A DNA stretch of 64,000 nt from Pseudomonas guangdongensis (lineage in GTDB: Bacteria > Pseudomonadota > Gammaproteobacteria > Pseudomonadales > Pseudomonadaceae): the NCBI RefSeq assembly GCF_900105885.1, contig NZ_LT629780.1, positions 434,001 through 498,000 of the forward strand. The letters are read 5' to 3'. Within the stretch, counting starts at the first letter, position 1. Every line of letters begins with the position of its first letter. Shown here one piece after another: positions 9,494 through 18,577 of the stretch. Below the pieces are notes generated by a model. That model was not told the origin of the DNA, searched no databases, and saw only the letters and a program-made list of their open reading frames with translations. Made by a program: the position numbers and the translations under genes.

Positions 9494-10234
9494 ATGAACA
9501 CCACAGCACCGACCGACGGCCTGCCTGCGAGCGCCCTGCTGACCCTGCTGGACAGCCTGGGCGAAGAGCAGTTCCTCGCCCAGCTGCTCGACTGGATGCA
9601 CGCCGCACTGGGCGCCGACCAGTGCATGCTGTTCTTCTGCGCCGAGGACAAGCGCGTCTCCACCCTGCTGTACAAGGACTTCGCACAGGACGAGTCGGCC
9701 CGCGCCCTGGCCCACTCCTACATCAGCGAGCGGCGCTACATGCAGGACCCCAACTTCGCCCTGCTCAAGACCTGCCCGCCGGGCGAGCTGCATGTGCTGC
9801 ACCTGGATCACCTCAGCACCGGGATGGGCCCCAGCTACCGGCGGCGCTTCTTCGACGAGCCCGGCTTCAAAGACAAGCTGTCGATCATCCGCGGACACGA
9901 GGCGGGCAACTACTACCTCAACCTGTACCGCCGCACCGGCAGCTTTGGCGAGGTGCTCGGCCAGGCCGACGACGAGCAGCGCATCGCCCGCCTGCTCGGC
10001 AGCCTGCTGGTCAAGCACTACCTGCTCAACCGCAAGATGCTCGCCCAGGGGCCGCTGGCGTTCCTCTCGCAGCGCGAGCAACAGGTCTGCCAGGCAGTAC
10101 TGCAGGGCAAGAAGAGCGAGCTGATCGCCGACGAACTCAGCGTTTCCCTGCACAGTGTCGCCACCTACCGCAAGCGTGCCTACGAGAAGCTGGGCATTTC
10201 CAGTCGCGCCCAACTGTTCGCCCTGTGCCAGTGA
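9494..10234 (+). CDS. LuxR-type DNA-binding regulator
   Basis: The 246-residue protein has a C-terminal LuxR/GerE helix-turn-helix at about residues 190-245 (LSQREQQVCQAVLQGKKSEL, IADELSVSLHSVATYRKRAY, EKLGISSRAQL). The N-terminal 180 residues show no receiver-domain aspartate and no clear autoinducer-binding signature, so the input signal is unknown. The start ATG at 9494 is chosen because the upstream in-frame stretch is proline-rich and overlaps the ssrA terminator. It lies directly upstream of hpaB on the same strand, 101 bases apart, and is the obvious candidate for its regulator. That link is inference. Confidence 0.85.
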   Translation: MNTTAPTDGLPASALLTLLDSLGEEQFLAQLLDWMHAALGADQCMLFFCAEDKRVSTLLYKDFAQDESARALAHSYISERRYMQDPNFALLKTCPPGELHVLHLDHLSTGMGPSYRRRFFDEPGFKDKLSIIRGHEAGNYYLNLYRRTGSFGEVLGQADDEQRIARLLGSLLVKHYLLNRKMLAQGPLAFLSQREQQVCQAVLQGKKSELIADELSVSLHSVATYRKRAYEKLGISSRAQLFALCQ

Positions 10235-10235
10235 G

Positions 10236-10258
10236 CTGTCCCTTTTTTCAGGGGACAG
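10236..10258 (+). repeat. Hairpin with T-rich loop after the LuxR gene
   Basis: CTGTCCC (10236-10242) pairs with GGGACAG (10252-10258) around a loop of TTTTTTCAG. It begins two bases after the stop codon. The T run is in the loop rather than after the stem, so it is not a standard terminator; it may be a small dispersed repeat. Confidence 0.4.
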
Positions 10259-10296
10259 GACCGGTCAGCCGCATCCCTTAACCTGCGCTCCTCAGC

Positions 10297-10312
10297 CGTA
10301 GTCACACCTACG
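10297..10312. promoter_or_regulatory. Candidate operator of hpaB
   Basis: CGTAG (10297-10301) and CTACG (10308-10312) form an inverted repeat around TCACAC, 24 bases before the hpaB start. The dyad is of the size bound by LuxR/NarL-type dimers, and the gene upstream encodes such a protein. No convincing -35/-10 pair was assigned. Confidence 0.4.
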
Positions 10313-10335
10313 ATAAGAATCGAGAGAGCCTGTCC

Positions 10336-11859
10336 ATGAAACCCGAAAGCCACATCAAAGAAGCCGGCCGCCCGTTCAATGGCGAGGAGTTCCTTGCCAG
10401 CCTGCGCGACGGCCGCGAGGTCTACTACGCCGGCGAGCGCGTCGAGGACGTCGCCACCCACCCGGCGTTCCGCAACTCGGCCCGCACCGTGGCCGCGCTC
10501 TACGACGCCCTGCACGCTCCGGAAACCAAGGACAAGCTGTGCTGGGCGACCGACACCGGCAACGGCGGCTACACCCACAAGTTCTTCCGCTACGCCCGCT
10601 CGCCGCAGGAACTGCTGGAGCAGCGCGACGCCATCGCCGAGTGGGCGCGCATGAGCTACGGCTGGATGGGCCGCACCGCCGACTACAAGGCCGCCTTCGG
10701 CGACGTGCTCGGCGCCAACCCGGAGTTCTACGGCAAGTTCGAGGGCAACGCGAAGATCTGGTACAAGCGCATCCAGGAAAACTGCCTGTACCTCAACCAC
10801 GCCATCGTCAACCCGCCGATCGACCGCAACAAACCGAGCGACGAGGTCAAGGACGTCTACGTCCACGTCACCCGCGAGACCGACGAGGGCATCTACGTCA
10901 ACGGCGCCAAGGTGGTGGCCACCAACTCCGCGCTAACCCACTACAACTTCATCGGCCAGACCGCCGTGCAGGACATCGGCGACGATCCCGACTTCGCCCT
11001 GCTGTTCATCACCCCGATGAACGCCAAGGGGGTCAAGCTGATCTCCCGCGTGTCCTACGAGAAGAACGCCAGCGACAGCGCCTCGCCGTTCGACTACCCG
11101 CTGTCCTCGCGCTTCGACGAGAACGACGCGATCCTGATCCTGGAAGACGTGTTCATCCCGTGGGAAGACGTGCTGATCTACAAGGACAAGCAGAAGCTGA
11201 TGCAGTGGGGCTTCGAGGCCGGCTTCGGCCGCCTGTACCCGCTGCAGGCCTGCACCCGCTTCGCAGTCAAACTGGACTTCCTCGCCGGCCTGCTGGAACA
11301 GGCGTTGGAATGCACCGGCGCGGTGGAGTTCCGCGGTGTGGCCGCCGAGCTGGGCGAAGTGGTCGCCTGGCGCAACCTGTTCTGGTCGATCTCCGAGCAC
11401 ATGTGCCTGGCCGCCCAGGAGTGGAAGAGCGGCGCCTACCTGCCGCCGACCGAGTCGGCGTTCAACTACCGCGCCTTCGCGCCGATGGCCTATGACAAGA
11501 TCTTCCACATCGTCAAGACCACCGCGGCCAGCGGCCTGATCTACCTGCCGGGCAGCAACGTCGACCTGCAGAATCCAGAGCTGAACGCTGCCCTGGCCCG
11601 CTACTGCCGCGGCTCGGGCGACATCCAGCACACCGACCGGATCAAGATCATGAAGCTCTTGTGGGACGCCATCGGCACCGAGTTCGGCGGTCGCCACCAC
11701 CTCTACGAGCTGAACTACGCCGGCACCGCCGACGCCATCCGCATCCAGTGCCTGGGCAGCGCCCGCGCCAGCGGCGAGATGAAGAAGATGCGCGCGCTGT
11801 CGCAACAGTGCATGAGCGAGTACGACGTCGACGGCTGGACCATCCCCGGCCTGCAGTAA
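10336..11859 (+). CDS. hpaB: 4-hydroxyphenylacetate 3-monooxygenase, oxygenase subunit
   Basis: HpaB hydroxylates 4-hydroxyphenylacetate to 3,4-dihydroxyphenylacetate with reduced flavin supplied by HpaC. The 507-residue protein matches the Escherichia coli type throughout: RPFNGEEFLASLRDGREVY near the start, SYGWMGRTADYKAAFG, NHAIVNPPIDRN, VVATNSALTHYN, the flavin/substrate loop YPLSSRFDENDAI and the C-terminal EFGGRHHLYELNYAG. Length and motifs are complete. Unlike the usual hpaBC operon, no hpaC follows; the window's hpaC is at 62801. A 12-bp terminator stem stands 15 bases after the stop. TftD/HadA-type chlorophenol hydroxylases are related, but the similarity to HpaB is closer. Confidence 0.92.
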   Translation: MKPESHIKEAGRPFNGEEFLASLRDGREVYYAGERVEDVATHPAFRNSARTVAALYDALHAPETKDKLCWATDTGNGGYTHKFFRYARSPQELLEQRDAIAEWARMSYGWMGRTADYKAAFGDVLGANPEFYGKFEGNAKIWYKRIQENCLYLNHAIVNPPIDRNKPSDEVKDVYVHVTRETDEGIYVNGAKVVATNSALTHYNFIGQTAVQDIGDDPDFALLFITPMNAKGVKLISRVSYEKNASDSASPFDYPLSSRFDENDAILILEDVFIPWEDVLIYKDKQKLMQWGFEAGFGRLYPLQACTRFAVKLDFLAGLLEQALECTGAVEFRGVAAELGEVVAWRNLFWSISEHMCLAAQEWKSGAYLPPTESAFNYRAFAPMAYDKIFHIVKTTAASGLIYLPGSNVDLQNPELNAALARYCRGSGDIQHTDRIKIMKLLWDAIGTEFGGRHHLYELNYAGTADAIRIQCLGSARASGEMKKMRALSQQCMSEYDVDGWTIPGLQ

Positions 11860-11873
11860 GCCGCCAGGCAAGA

Positions 11874-11916
11874 CCACGGGGGCCGCCGAAGAGATCCGCC
11901 GGCCCCCGTGGCGTTT
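11874..11916 (+). terminator. Terminator of hpaB
   Basis: CCACGGGGGCCG (11874-11885) and CGGCCCCCGTGG (11900-11911) form a perfect 12-bp stem with a 14-base loop, followed by CGTTT. It separates hpaB from the convergent cytochrome P460 gene. Confidence 0.8.
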
Positions 11917-11939
11917 CCGCCCTCGGCTCGCGCGGACGC

Positions 11940-12416
11940 TCAGTCCCGCGCGCGACTGAACACGTAGTCGTGCTCGCGCTCCGGCTCGTGGCAGGCGAAG
12001 CAGGCGGTCGCCGCATCGCCTGCCACCGCGCGCCGCTGGCGGTCGCCGCCGGCGAAGCCCTCGAAGCCCCAGCCGCCGGTCGCGGCGAAGCGCTGGCTGT
12101 CCTTGTGCATCACTCCGACCACCTTGCGCGCGCCCTCGACCACCGCGGCGTCGCTGCGCTTGGCCTCCAGCAGATCGAAGACGATCACCGCGCCGTCGGC
12201 GAAGCGCCCGTTGCGGTAGCCCTCCAGGGCGGTGTCGTTGGCATAGATATGGTGAATGCCGCCGAAGGCCGCATGCAGCGGATGCCCCTCCTCGATCAGC
12301 ATGCTCTTGACGTGACGCCAGTCGCGGTAGCCTTCGGGATAGGCCACCTCGGGTTCGGCGGCGATGCCCGCGGTCGCGACGCACAGGGCCCCGAGGGCCA
12401 GCAGCAGGGGTTTCAT
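11940..12416 (-). CDS. Cytochrome P460 family protein, periplasmic
   Basis: The 158-residue protein begins with a signal peptide (MKPLLLALGALCVATAGIAA). It continues with the P460 family pattern YPEGYRDWRHVKSMLI and HHIYANDTALEGYRNGRF. One haem c site, CFACH, stands near the C-terminus (residues about 143-147). Cytochromes P460 oxidise hydroxylamine or handle nitric oxide; the crosslinking lysine of the true P460 haem cannot be confirmed here, and many family members are of unknown function. It is monocistronic, converges with hpaB and is divergent from argS. Confidence 0.85.
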   Translation of the reverse strand: MKPLLLALGALCVATAGIAAEPEVAYPEGYRDWRHVKSMLIEEGHPLHAAFGGIHHIYANDTALEGYRNGRFADGAVIVFDLLEAKRSDAAVVEGARKVVGVMHKDSQRFAATGGWGFEGFAGGDRQRRAVAGDAATACFACHEPEREHDYVFSRARD

Positions 12417-12622
12417 GGCACGCACCTCTCGACGGAATGCAGGAAGACTCCGCACAGGGGGCACGCCCGCAGCGCACATCGCCCTGCACCGAGCCGGTGC
12501 CTTGAAGCGTAGAGGCGCGACCTGCCCCGTCAAGGCCGCCCGGGCGGTGCGCCCTTGATGCCCTCTGCCCTGGCGCCGATAATGCCGGGTTTTCACGCAG
12601 CGCCCGGCTCAAGAGCACACCG

Positions 12623-14362
12623 ATGAAAGACAGCATTCGTCACCTGATCCAGCAAGCCCTCACCCGCCTGACCGCCGAGGGGGTGCTGCCCGAGGGGCTG
12701 ACTCCGGCGATCCAGGTGGAAAACACCAAGGACAAGAGCCACGGCGACTTCGCCAGCAACATCGCCCTGATGCTGGCCAAGCCGGCCGGGCTCAAGCCGC
12801 GCGAGCTGGCCGAGAAGCTGATCGCCGCGCTGCCCGCCGACCCGGCGGTAAGCAAGGTGGAGATCGCCGGCCCCGGCTTCCTCAACTTCTTCCAGAACCG
12901 CGATGCCCTGGCCCAGCGCCTGGAGGCCGCCCTGGCCGATCCGCACCTGGCGGTGCGCAAGGCCGGCGCCGCCCAGCGCGTGGTGGTCGACCTGTCCTCG
13001 CCGAACCTGGCCAAGGAAATGCACGTCGGCCACCTGCGCTCGACCATCATCGGCGACGCCGTGGCCCGCGCGCTGGAGTTCCTCGGCGATACGGTGATCC
13101 GCCAGAACCACGTCGGCGACTGGGGCACCCAGTTCGGCATGCTGCTGGCCTACCTGCAGGACCAGCCGGTCGAGTGCGAGACCGACCTCGGCGATCTGGA
13201 GCAGTTCTACCGCGCGGCGAAGAAGCGCTTCGACGAATCGGCCGGCTTCGCCGACCGCGCCCGCGGCCTGGTGGTCAAGCTGCAGGCCGGCGACCCCGAG
13301 TGCCTGCGCCTGTGGCAGCGCTTCAACGAGATCTCCCTGGCCCACTGCCAGAAGGTCTACGACCGCCTGGGCGTCAAGCTCGGCCCGGCTGACGTTCGCG
13401 GCGAGAGCGCCTACAACGCCGACCTGGCGCAGATCGTCGCCGACCTCGAAGCCCGCGGCCTGCTCAGCGAGAGCGACGGCGCGCAGTGCGTGTTCATGGA
13501 CGAGTACCAGAACGCCGAGGGCAAGCCGCTGCCGGTGATCGTGCAGAAGGCCGACGGTGGCTACCTGTACGCCACCACCGACCTGGCGGCGATGCGCTAC
13601 CGCAGCCAGACCCTCAAGGCCGACCGGGTGCTGTACTTCGTCGACCAGCGCCAGGCCCTGCACTTCCAGATGGCCTTCGAGGTGGCGCGCCGCGCCGGCT
13701 TCGTCCACGAGGGCATGGATCTGGAGCACATGGGCTTCGGCACCATGAACGGCGCCGACGGTCGGCCGTTCAAGACCCGCGACGGCGGCACCGTCAAGCT
13801 GATCGACCTGCTCGACGAGGCCGAGCTGCGCGCCTACGCCCTGGTCAAGGGCAAGAACCCGGAGCTGGACGAGGCCGAGCTGCGCCGCATCGCCCGCGCC
13901 GTGGGCATCGGCGCGGTCAAGTACGCCGACCTGTCCAAGCACCGCACCAGCGACTACAGCTTCAACTTCGAGCTGATGCTCAGCTTCGAGGGCAACACCG
14001 CGCCCTACCTGCTGTACGCCTACACCCGCGTGGCGAGCATCTTCCGCAAGCTCGGCAAGGAGATCGCCGAGATCGGCGGGCAGATCGACCTGCAGGCCGA
14101 ACAGGAGCAGGCGCTGGCCGCCAAGCTCGCCCAGTTCGCCGAGGTGGTCAACGCCGTGGCCGCCAAGGGCACGCCCCATGTGCTGTGCAGCTACCTGTAC
14201 GAGCTGGCCGGACTGTTCTCCAGCTTCTACGAGCACTGCCCGATCCTCGCCGCCGAGGACGAGGCCGTGCAGCACAGCCGCCTGCGCCTCGCCGCGCTGA
14301 CCGGCCGCACCCTCAAGCAGGGCCTCGAACTGCTCGGCCTGGACACCCTGGAGCGCATGTAA
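12623..14362 (+). CDS. argS: Arginyl-tRNA synthetase
   Basis: This class Ia synthetase of 579 residues charges tRNA-Arg and needs the tRNA for amino-acid activation. The N-terminal Add1 domain is followed by the HIGH-type motif in [15 protein letters not shown]. The region that normally holds KMSKS reads [15 protein letters not shown], as in other gammaproteobacterial ArgRS that lack a canonical KMSKS. The C-terminal anticodon-binding domain ends [12 protein letters not shown]. The SPOR-domain gene follows after 3 bases, so the two are probably co-transcribed. Confidence 0.98.
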   Translation: MKDSIRHLIQQALTRLTAEGVLPEGLTPAIQVENTKDKSHGDFASNIALMLAKPAGLKPRELAEKLIAALPADPAVSKVEIAGPGFLNFFQNRDALAQRLEAALADPHLAVRKAGAAQRVVVDLSSPNLAKEMHVGHLRSTIIGDAVARALEFLGDTVIRQNHVGDWGTQFGMLLAYLQDQPVECETDLGDLEQFYRAAKKRFDESAGFADRARGLVVKLQAGDPECLRLWQRFNEISLAHCQKVYDRLGVKLGPADVRGESAYNADLAQIVADLEARGLLSESDGAQCVFMDEYQNAEGKPLPVIVQKADGGYLYATTDLAAMRYRSQTLKADRVLYFVDQRQALHFQMAFEVARRAGFVHEGMDLEHMGFGTMNGADGRPFKTRDGGTVKLIDLLDEAELRAYALVKGKNPELDEAELRRIARAVGIGAVKYADLSKHRTSDYSFNFELMLSFEGNTAPYLLYAYTRVASIFRKLGKEIAEIGGQIDLQAEQEQALAAKLAQFAEVVNAVAAKGTPHVLCSYLYELAGLFSSFYEHCPILAAEDEAVQHSRLRLAALTGRTLKQGLELLGLDTLERM

Positions 14363-14365
14363 GCG

Positions 14366-15121
14366 ATGGCCGCCCGCAAGCAGAAACCGCGTCCGCGCGG
14401 CGCCAGCCGCACCAGCCCGGCGGCCGAACGGCGCCGGCTGCCGGGCTGGGCGTGGCTGGGCGTCGGCCTGGTGGCCGGCGGCTTCATCGCCTTCCTGGCC
14501 CAGCTGGAGCCGGGCCGCGACGAGGTCAAGCGCCCGCCGGCCAGCGCCGCCCGGCCGGCGGCGCCGACCCCGCCGCCGGAGCCAGCCAAGCCCAAGTACG
14601 AGTTCTACAACCTGCTGCAGGAGTCGCAGGTCTCCAACCCGCCGGCCAGCCAGAGCACCCCGGCACCGGCGCAGCCGACGCCGGAACAGGTCAAGGCGGT
14701 GGAGGCCGCTCGCGCCCAGGCCCTGCTCGAAGGCCGCACGCCGCCGCCCCCGCTGAGCGCTGCACCGGCGCCAGCACCGGCCCCCGCAGCCCCCGCCGCG
14801 CCGCGCCCGGCACCCGCGACGCAAGCTCCGGCTCCGGCTCCGGCCGCCAAGCCTGCCGCAACGGTGGCCGCGCCGAGCGCGCCGGCCGGCCAGCGCTTCG
14901 TCATCCAGGCCGGCTCGTTCGGCAGCCGCGAGCAGGCGGAAAGCGCTCGCGCCCGGCTGATCCTGATCGGCCAGGATGCGCGCATCGAGTCCGGCGAAGT
15001 CGGCGGCAAGACCTGGCACCGGGTGGTGGTCGGCCCGTTCAGCAGCCGACAGCAAGCCGACAGTGCGCAGCAGCGCCTGAGTGCCAACGGCATCGGCGGC
15101 GTGGTGCAGCAACGCCGCTGA
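14366..15121 (+). CDS. SPOR-domain membrane protein (FtsN-like)
   Basis: The 251-residue protein has a basic cytoplasmic N-terminus, one membrane segment at about residues 27-45 (WAWLGVGLVAGGFIAFLA), a long Pro/Ala-rich periplasmic linker and a C-terminal SPOR domain (RFVIQAGSFGSREQAESARA to the end). SPOR domains bind denuded septal peptidoglycan. This layout is that of FtsN and FtsN-like cell division proteins, and Pseudomonas carries such a gene between argS and hslV. Whether it is the essential FtsN is not settled by sequence alone. Confidence 0.88.
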   Translation: MAARKQKPRPRGASRTSPAAERRRLPGWAWLGVGLVAGGFIAFLAQLEPGRDEVKRPPASAARPAAPTPPPEPAKPKYEFYNLLQESQVSNPPASQSTPAPAQPTPEQVKAVEAARAQALLEGRTPPPPLSAAPAPAPAPAAPAAPRPAPATQAPAPAPAAKPAATVAAPSAPAGQRFVIQAGSFGSREQAESARARLILIGQDARIESGEVGGKTWHRVVVGPFSSRQQADSAQQRLSANGIGGVVQQRR

Positions 15122-15130
15122 CGCCACGCC

Positions 15131-15167
15131 CACCGGCGGCGTCCGCCGACGCCGCCGGTGCGCTCTT
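15131..15167 (+). terminator. Strong hairpin after the SPOR gene
   Basis: CACCGGCGGCGT (15131-15142) and ACGCCGCCGGTG (15149-15160) form a perfect 12-bp GC stem with a 6-base loop, 10 bases after the stop codon. The downstream sequence CGCTCTT is only weakly T-rich, so termination may be partial. Confidence 0.6.
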
Positions 15168-15281
15168 GCCCGTCCGGCACCCCGACCAAGGTCGAGCGCG
15201 CCGGCGAGTTGAAAAGCCCTGCAGCGCCCCCATATCCCCTGCATCCCGGACGCTCGCGTCCAGCAGCAGGAGATCGCTCCC

Positions 15282-15818
15282 TTGACCACCATCGTTTCAG
15301 TCCGCCGCAACGGCAAAGTCGTCATGGGCGGCGACGGCCAGGTATCGCTCGGCAACACCGTGATGAAAGGCAACGCCAAGAAGGTCCGCCGCCTGTACCA
15401 CGGTCAGGTGCTGGCCGGCTTCGCCGGCGCCACCGCCGACGCCTTCACCCTGTTCGAGCGCTTCGAGGGGCAGCTGGAAAAACATCAGGGCCACCTGATC
15501 CGCGCCGCCGTCGAACTGGCCAAGGACTGGCGCACCGATCGCAGCCTGAGCCGCCTGGAGGCCATGCTGGCGGTGGCCAACAAGGACGCCTCGCTGATCA
15601 TCACCGGCAACGGCGACGTGGTGGAGCCCGAGCACGGCCTGATCGCCATGGGCTCCGGCGGCGGCTTCGCCCAGGCCGCGGCGCTGGCGCTGCTGCAGAA
15701 GACCGAGCTGTCGGCCCGCGAGATCACCGAAACCGCCCTGAACATCGCCGGCTCGATCTGCGTGTTCACCAACCAGAACCTGACCATCGAGGAGCAGGAC
15801 TGCGCCCAGGATGCCTGA
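15282..15818 (+). CDS. hslV: ATP-dependent protease subunit HslV (ClpQ)
   Basis: HslV forms the double-hexamer proteolytic core of the HslUV protease. Translation starts at TTG 15282-15284, preceded by AGGAGA at 15268-15273. After Met removal the catalytic N-terminal threonine is exposed ([20 protein letters not shown]). The 178-residue length and [15 protein letters not shown] are typical. No ATG can serve as start without losing the catalytic Thr, so the TTG is secure. The gene is followed by hslU after 60 bases. Confidence 0.97.
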   Translation: MTTIVSVRRNGKVVMGGDGQVSLGNTVMKGNAKKVRRLYHGQVLAGFAGATADAFTLFERFEGQLEKHQGHLIRAAVELAKDWRTDRSLSRLEAMLAVANKDASLIITGNGDVVEPEHGLIAMGSGGGFAQAAALALLQKTELSAREITETALNIAGSICVFTNQNLTIEEQDCAQDA

Positions 15819-15878
15819 CGCTGCCACCCGCGCCGCCGTCCCCCTGACGCCCTTCCCTGTCCTGCCCGGAGCCATTCC

Positions 15879-17219
15879 ATGTCCATGACGCCCCGCGAGA
15901 TCGTCCACGAACTCAACCGCCACATCATCGGCCAGGACGACGCCAAGCGCGCCGTCGCCATCGCCCTGCGCAACCGCTGGCGGCGCATGCAGCTGCCCGC
16001 CGAGCTGCGCCAGGAAGTCACCCCGAAGAACATCCTGATGATCGGCCCGACCGGCGTCGGCAAGACCGAGATCGCCCGTCGCCTGGCCAAGCTGGCCAAT
16101 GCGCCGTTCATCAAGGTCGAGGCGACCAAGTTCACCGAAGTCGGCTACGTCGGCCGCGATGTGGAATCCATCGTCCGCGATCTGGCCGACGCCGCGCTGA
16201 AAATGCTGCGCGAGCAGGAAGTGCAGAAAATGCGCTACCGCGCCGAGGACGCCGCCGAGGAACGCATCCTCGACGCCCTGCTGCCGCCGGCGCGCACAGG
16301 CTTCGGCGACGAGCCGGCGCCGCGCGAGGACTCCAGCACCCGCCAGCTGTTCCGCAAGCGCCTGCGCGAAGGCCAGCTGGACGACAAGGAAATCGACATC
16401 GAGGTGGCCGAGGCACCGGCCGGCGTCGAGATCATGACCCCGCCGGGCATGGAGGAGATGACCAGCCAGCTGCAGAACCTGTTCTCCGGTCTATCCAAAG
16501 GCAAGCGGAAGACCCGCAAGCTCAAGGTCGCCGATGCGCTGAAGCTGATCCGCGACGAGGAAGCCGCCGCCCTGGTCAACGAGGAAGAGCTCAAGGCCCG
16601 CGCCCTGGAAGCGGTCGAGCAGCACGGCATCGTGTTCATCGACGAGATCGACAAGATCGCCAAGCGCGGCAACGTCGGCGGCGCCGACGTGTCCCGCGAG
16701 GGCGTGCAGCGCGACCTGCTGCCCTTGATCGAGGGCTGCACGGTCAACACCAAGCTGGGCATGGTTAAGACCGACCACATCCTGTTCATCGCCTCCGGCG
16801 CCTTCCACCTGAGCAAGCCCAGCGATCTGGTGCCGGAGCTGCAGGGCCGCCTGCCGATCCGCGTCGAGCTCAAGGCGCTGACCCCGCAGGACTTCGAGCG
16901 CATCCTCAGCGAGCCGCACGCCTCGCTGACCGAGCAGTACTGCGCGCTGATGAAGACCGAGGGCCTGGAGATCCAGTTCGCCCAGGACGGCATCCGGCGC
17001 CTCGCCGAGATCGCCTGGCAGGTCAACGAGAAGACCGAGAACATCGGCGCGCGCCGCCTGCACACCCTGCTCGAACGGCTGCTCGAGGAAGTCTCCTTCA
17101 GCGCCGCCGACCTGGCCGTGGAGCACAGCGAGAAGCCGATCGTCATCGACGCCGCCTACGTCAACGGCCACCTCGGCGAACTGGCCGCGGACGAGGACCT
17201 GTCGCGCTATATCCTGTAA
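15879..17219 (+). CDS. hslU: HslU (ClpY) ATPase subunit of HslUV
   Basis: HslU is the AAA+ unfoldase that feeds substrates to HslV. The 446-residue protein shows the N-terminal [20 protein letters not shown], Walker [10 protein letters not shown], the GYVGRD pore loop, the intermediate I domain (about residues 110-240), Walker [12 protein letters not shown] and sensor II region [18 protein letters not shown]. It ends with the HslV-activating C-terminal tail DLSRYIL. In enterobacteria hslVU is a heat-shock operon; no sigma-32 promoter was looked for in detail here. Confidence 0.98.
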   Translation: MSMTPREIVHELNRHIIGQDDAKRAVAIALRNRWRRMQLPAELRQEVTPKNILMIGPTGVGKTEIARRLAKLANAPFIKVEATKFTEVGYVGRDVESIVRDLADAALKMLREQEVQKMRYRAEDAAEERILDALLPPARTGFGDEPAPREDSSTRQLFRKRLREGQLDDKEIDIEVAEAPAGVEIMTPPGMEEMTSQLQNLFSGLSKGKRKTRKLKVADALKLIRDEEAAALVNEEELKARALEAVEQHGIVFIDEIDKIAKRGNVGGADVSREGVQRDLLPLIEGCTVNTKLGMVKTDHILFIASGAFHLSKPSDLVPELQGRLPIRVELKALTPQDFERILSEPHASLTEQYCALMKTEGLEIQFAQDGIRRLAEIAWQVNEKTENIGARRLHTLLERLLEEVSFSAADLAVEHSEKPIVIDAAYVNGHLGELAADEDLSRYIL

Positions 17220-17227
17220 CCCCGGAT

Positions 17228-17307
17228 GGTGGGCAACGCTGCGCGGTTGCCCACCCTGGCGCTGCCACATCGGGCGTAGGGTGGACAACGCCGCCGGCTT
17301 GTCCACC
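17228..17307. repeat. Paired hairpins, REPIN-like element
   Basis: GGTGGGCAAC (17228-17237) pairs with GTTGCCCACC (17246-17255), and GGTGGACAA (17280-17288) pairs with TTGTCCACC (17299-17307). The two stems share a GGTGG-CAA core and sit 24 bases apart between hslU and the DUF971 gene. Paired REP-like palindromes in an intergenic space are the hallmark of REPINs, mobilised by RAYT transposases. A related stem stands at 1948-1974. Confidence 0.6.
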
Positions 17308-17339
17308 GTTTCGGGAACGCTTTCTTGCGGAGCACCGTC

Positions 17340-17711
17340 ATGCCCATTCCCACCGCCATCCGCCTGCACAAGGCCTCGAAGACCCTCGAACTGCACTACG
17401 GCGAGACGCGCTACAGCCTCGGCGCCGAGTTCCTGCGCGTGCATTCGCCCTCGGCCGAGGTCAAGGGCCACGGCAAGCCGATCCTGCAGCACGGCAAGCT
17501 CAACGTCGCCCTCACCGGCGTCGAGCCGGCCGGGCAGTACGCCCTCAAGCTGATCTTCGACGACGGCCACGACAGCGGCCTGTACACCTGGGACTACCTC
17601 CACGAACTGGCCACCCGCCAGGACGCGCTGTGGGCCGACTACCTCGCCGCGCTGGCCGCCGCCGGCAAGTCGCGCGACCCCGACGAGTCGGCGGTCAGGC
17701 TGATGCTGTAG
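17340..17711 (+). CDS. DUF971 / GBBH-like N-terminal domain protein
   Basis: The 123-residue protein is a single GBBH-like N-terminal domain: AIRLHKASKTLELHYGE, LRVHSPSAEV, LIFDDGHDSGLYTWDYL. In larger proteins this domain is attached to gamma-butyrobetaine hydroxylase; alone its role is unknown, and it is often listed as DUF971. The start ATG at 17340 gives the usual N-terminus MPIPTAIRLHK. In many Pseudomonas genomes this gene lies between hslU and the PHA synthesis genes; here ubiE follows after 95 bases. Confidence 0.88.
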   Translation: MPIPTAIRLHKASKTLELHYGETRYSLGAEFLRVHSPSAEVKGHGKPILQHGKLNVALTGVEPAGQYALKLIFDDGHDSGLYTWDYLHELATRQDALWADYLAALAAAGKSRDPDESAVRLML

Positions 17712-17806
17712 CGGGACGAATTGCCACAGCCCCTGGCAGGCAGCGTCAAGACAAAGCCCGGCATGCCGATTAGAATGGCCGGCACATTTTTTCAGGTGAC
17801 TGCGAC

Positions 17807-18577
17807 ATGAGCGATCCGCGCAAGCCCGACTCCGCCGAGCCGACTACCCACTTCGGTTACCAGAACGTACCGGAGAGCCAGAAGGCGCAGAAGGTCGCCG
17901 AGGTGTTCCACTCGGTGGCCGCCAAGTACGACCTGATGAACGACGTGCTGTCCGGCGGCATGCACCGCCTGTGGAAGCGCTTCACCATCGAGCTGTCCGG
18001 CGTGCGTCCGGGTAACCGGGTGCTCGACATCGCCGGCGGCACCGGCGACCTGACACGCCAGTTCTCCCGTCTGGTCGGCCCGACCGGCGAGGTGGTGCTG
18101 GCCGACATCAACGCCTCGATGCTCCAGGTCGGCCGCGACAAGCTGCTCGACAAGGGCGTGGCCGGCAACGTCCGCTTCGTCCAGGCCGATGCCGAGAAGC
18201 TGCCGTTCCCCGACAACCACTTCGACGTGGTGACCATCGCCTTCGGCCTGCGCAACGTCACCCACAAGGAAGACGCCCTGCGCTCCATGCTGCGGGTGCT
18301 CAAGCCCGGCGGCCGCCTGCTGGTGCTGGAGTTCTCCAAGCCGGCCAGCGCCCTGCTCGGCAAGGCCTACGACGCCTACTCCTTCGCCTTCATGCCGCTG
18401 GCCGGCAAGCTGATCACCAACGATGCGGAAAGCTACCGCTACCTGGCCGAGTCGATCCGCATGCACCCCGACCAGGAAACCCTCAAGGGCATGATGGTCG
18501 ATGCCGGTTTCGAACTGGTCACCTACCACAACATGACCGGCGGCATCGTCGCCCTGCACCGCGGCATCAAGCCCTGA
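17807..18577 (+). CDS. ubiE: Ubiquinone/menaquinone C-methyltransferase UbiE
   Basis: UbiE methylates the benzoquinol ring in ubiquinone synthesis using S-adenosylmethionine. The 256-residue protein has the class I methyltransferase fold with the SAM-binding motif [12 protein letters not shown] and the UbiE signatures [17 protein letters not shown] and [20 protein letters not shown]. The stop overlaps the ubiJ start (TGATG), indicating translational coupling in the ubiEJB operon. Confidence 0.98.
   Translation: MSDPRKPDSAEPTTHFGYQNVPESQKAQKVAEVFHSVAAKYDLMNDVLSGGMHRLWKRFTIELSGVRPGNRVLDIAGGTGDLTRQFSRLVGPTGEVVLADINASMLQVGRDKLLDKGVAGNVRFVQADAEKLPFPDNHFDVVTIAFGLRNVTHKEDALRSMLRVLKPGGRLLVLEFSKPASALLGKAYDAYSFAFMPLAGKLITNDAESYRYLAESIRMHPDQETLKGMMVDAGFELVTYHNMTGGIVALHRGIKP

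Noticed and set aside
12593..15379. 928-codon open frame on the minus strand opposite argS and the SPOR gene
   Set aside because: It spans two certain + strand genes and their gap; the composition is Arg/Ala/Gly/Gln-rich shadow sequence.
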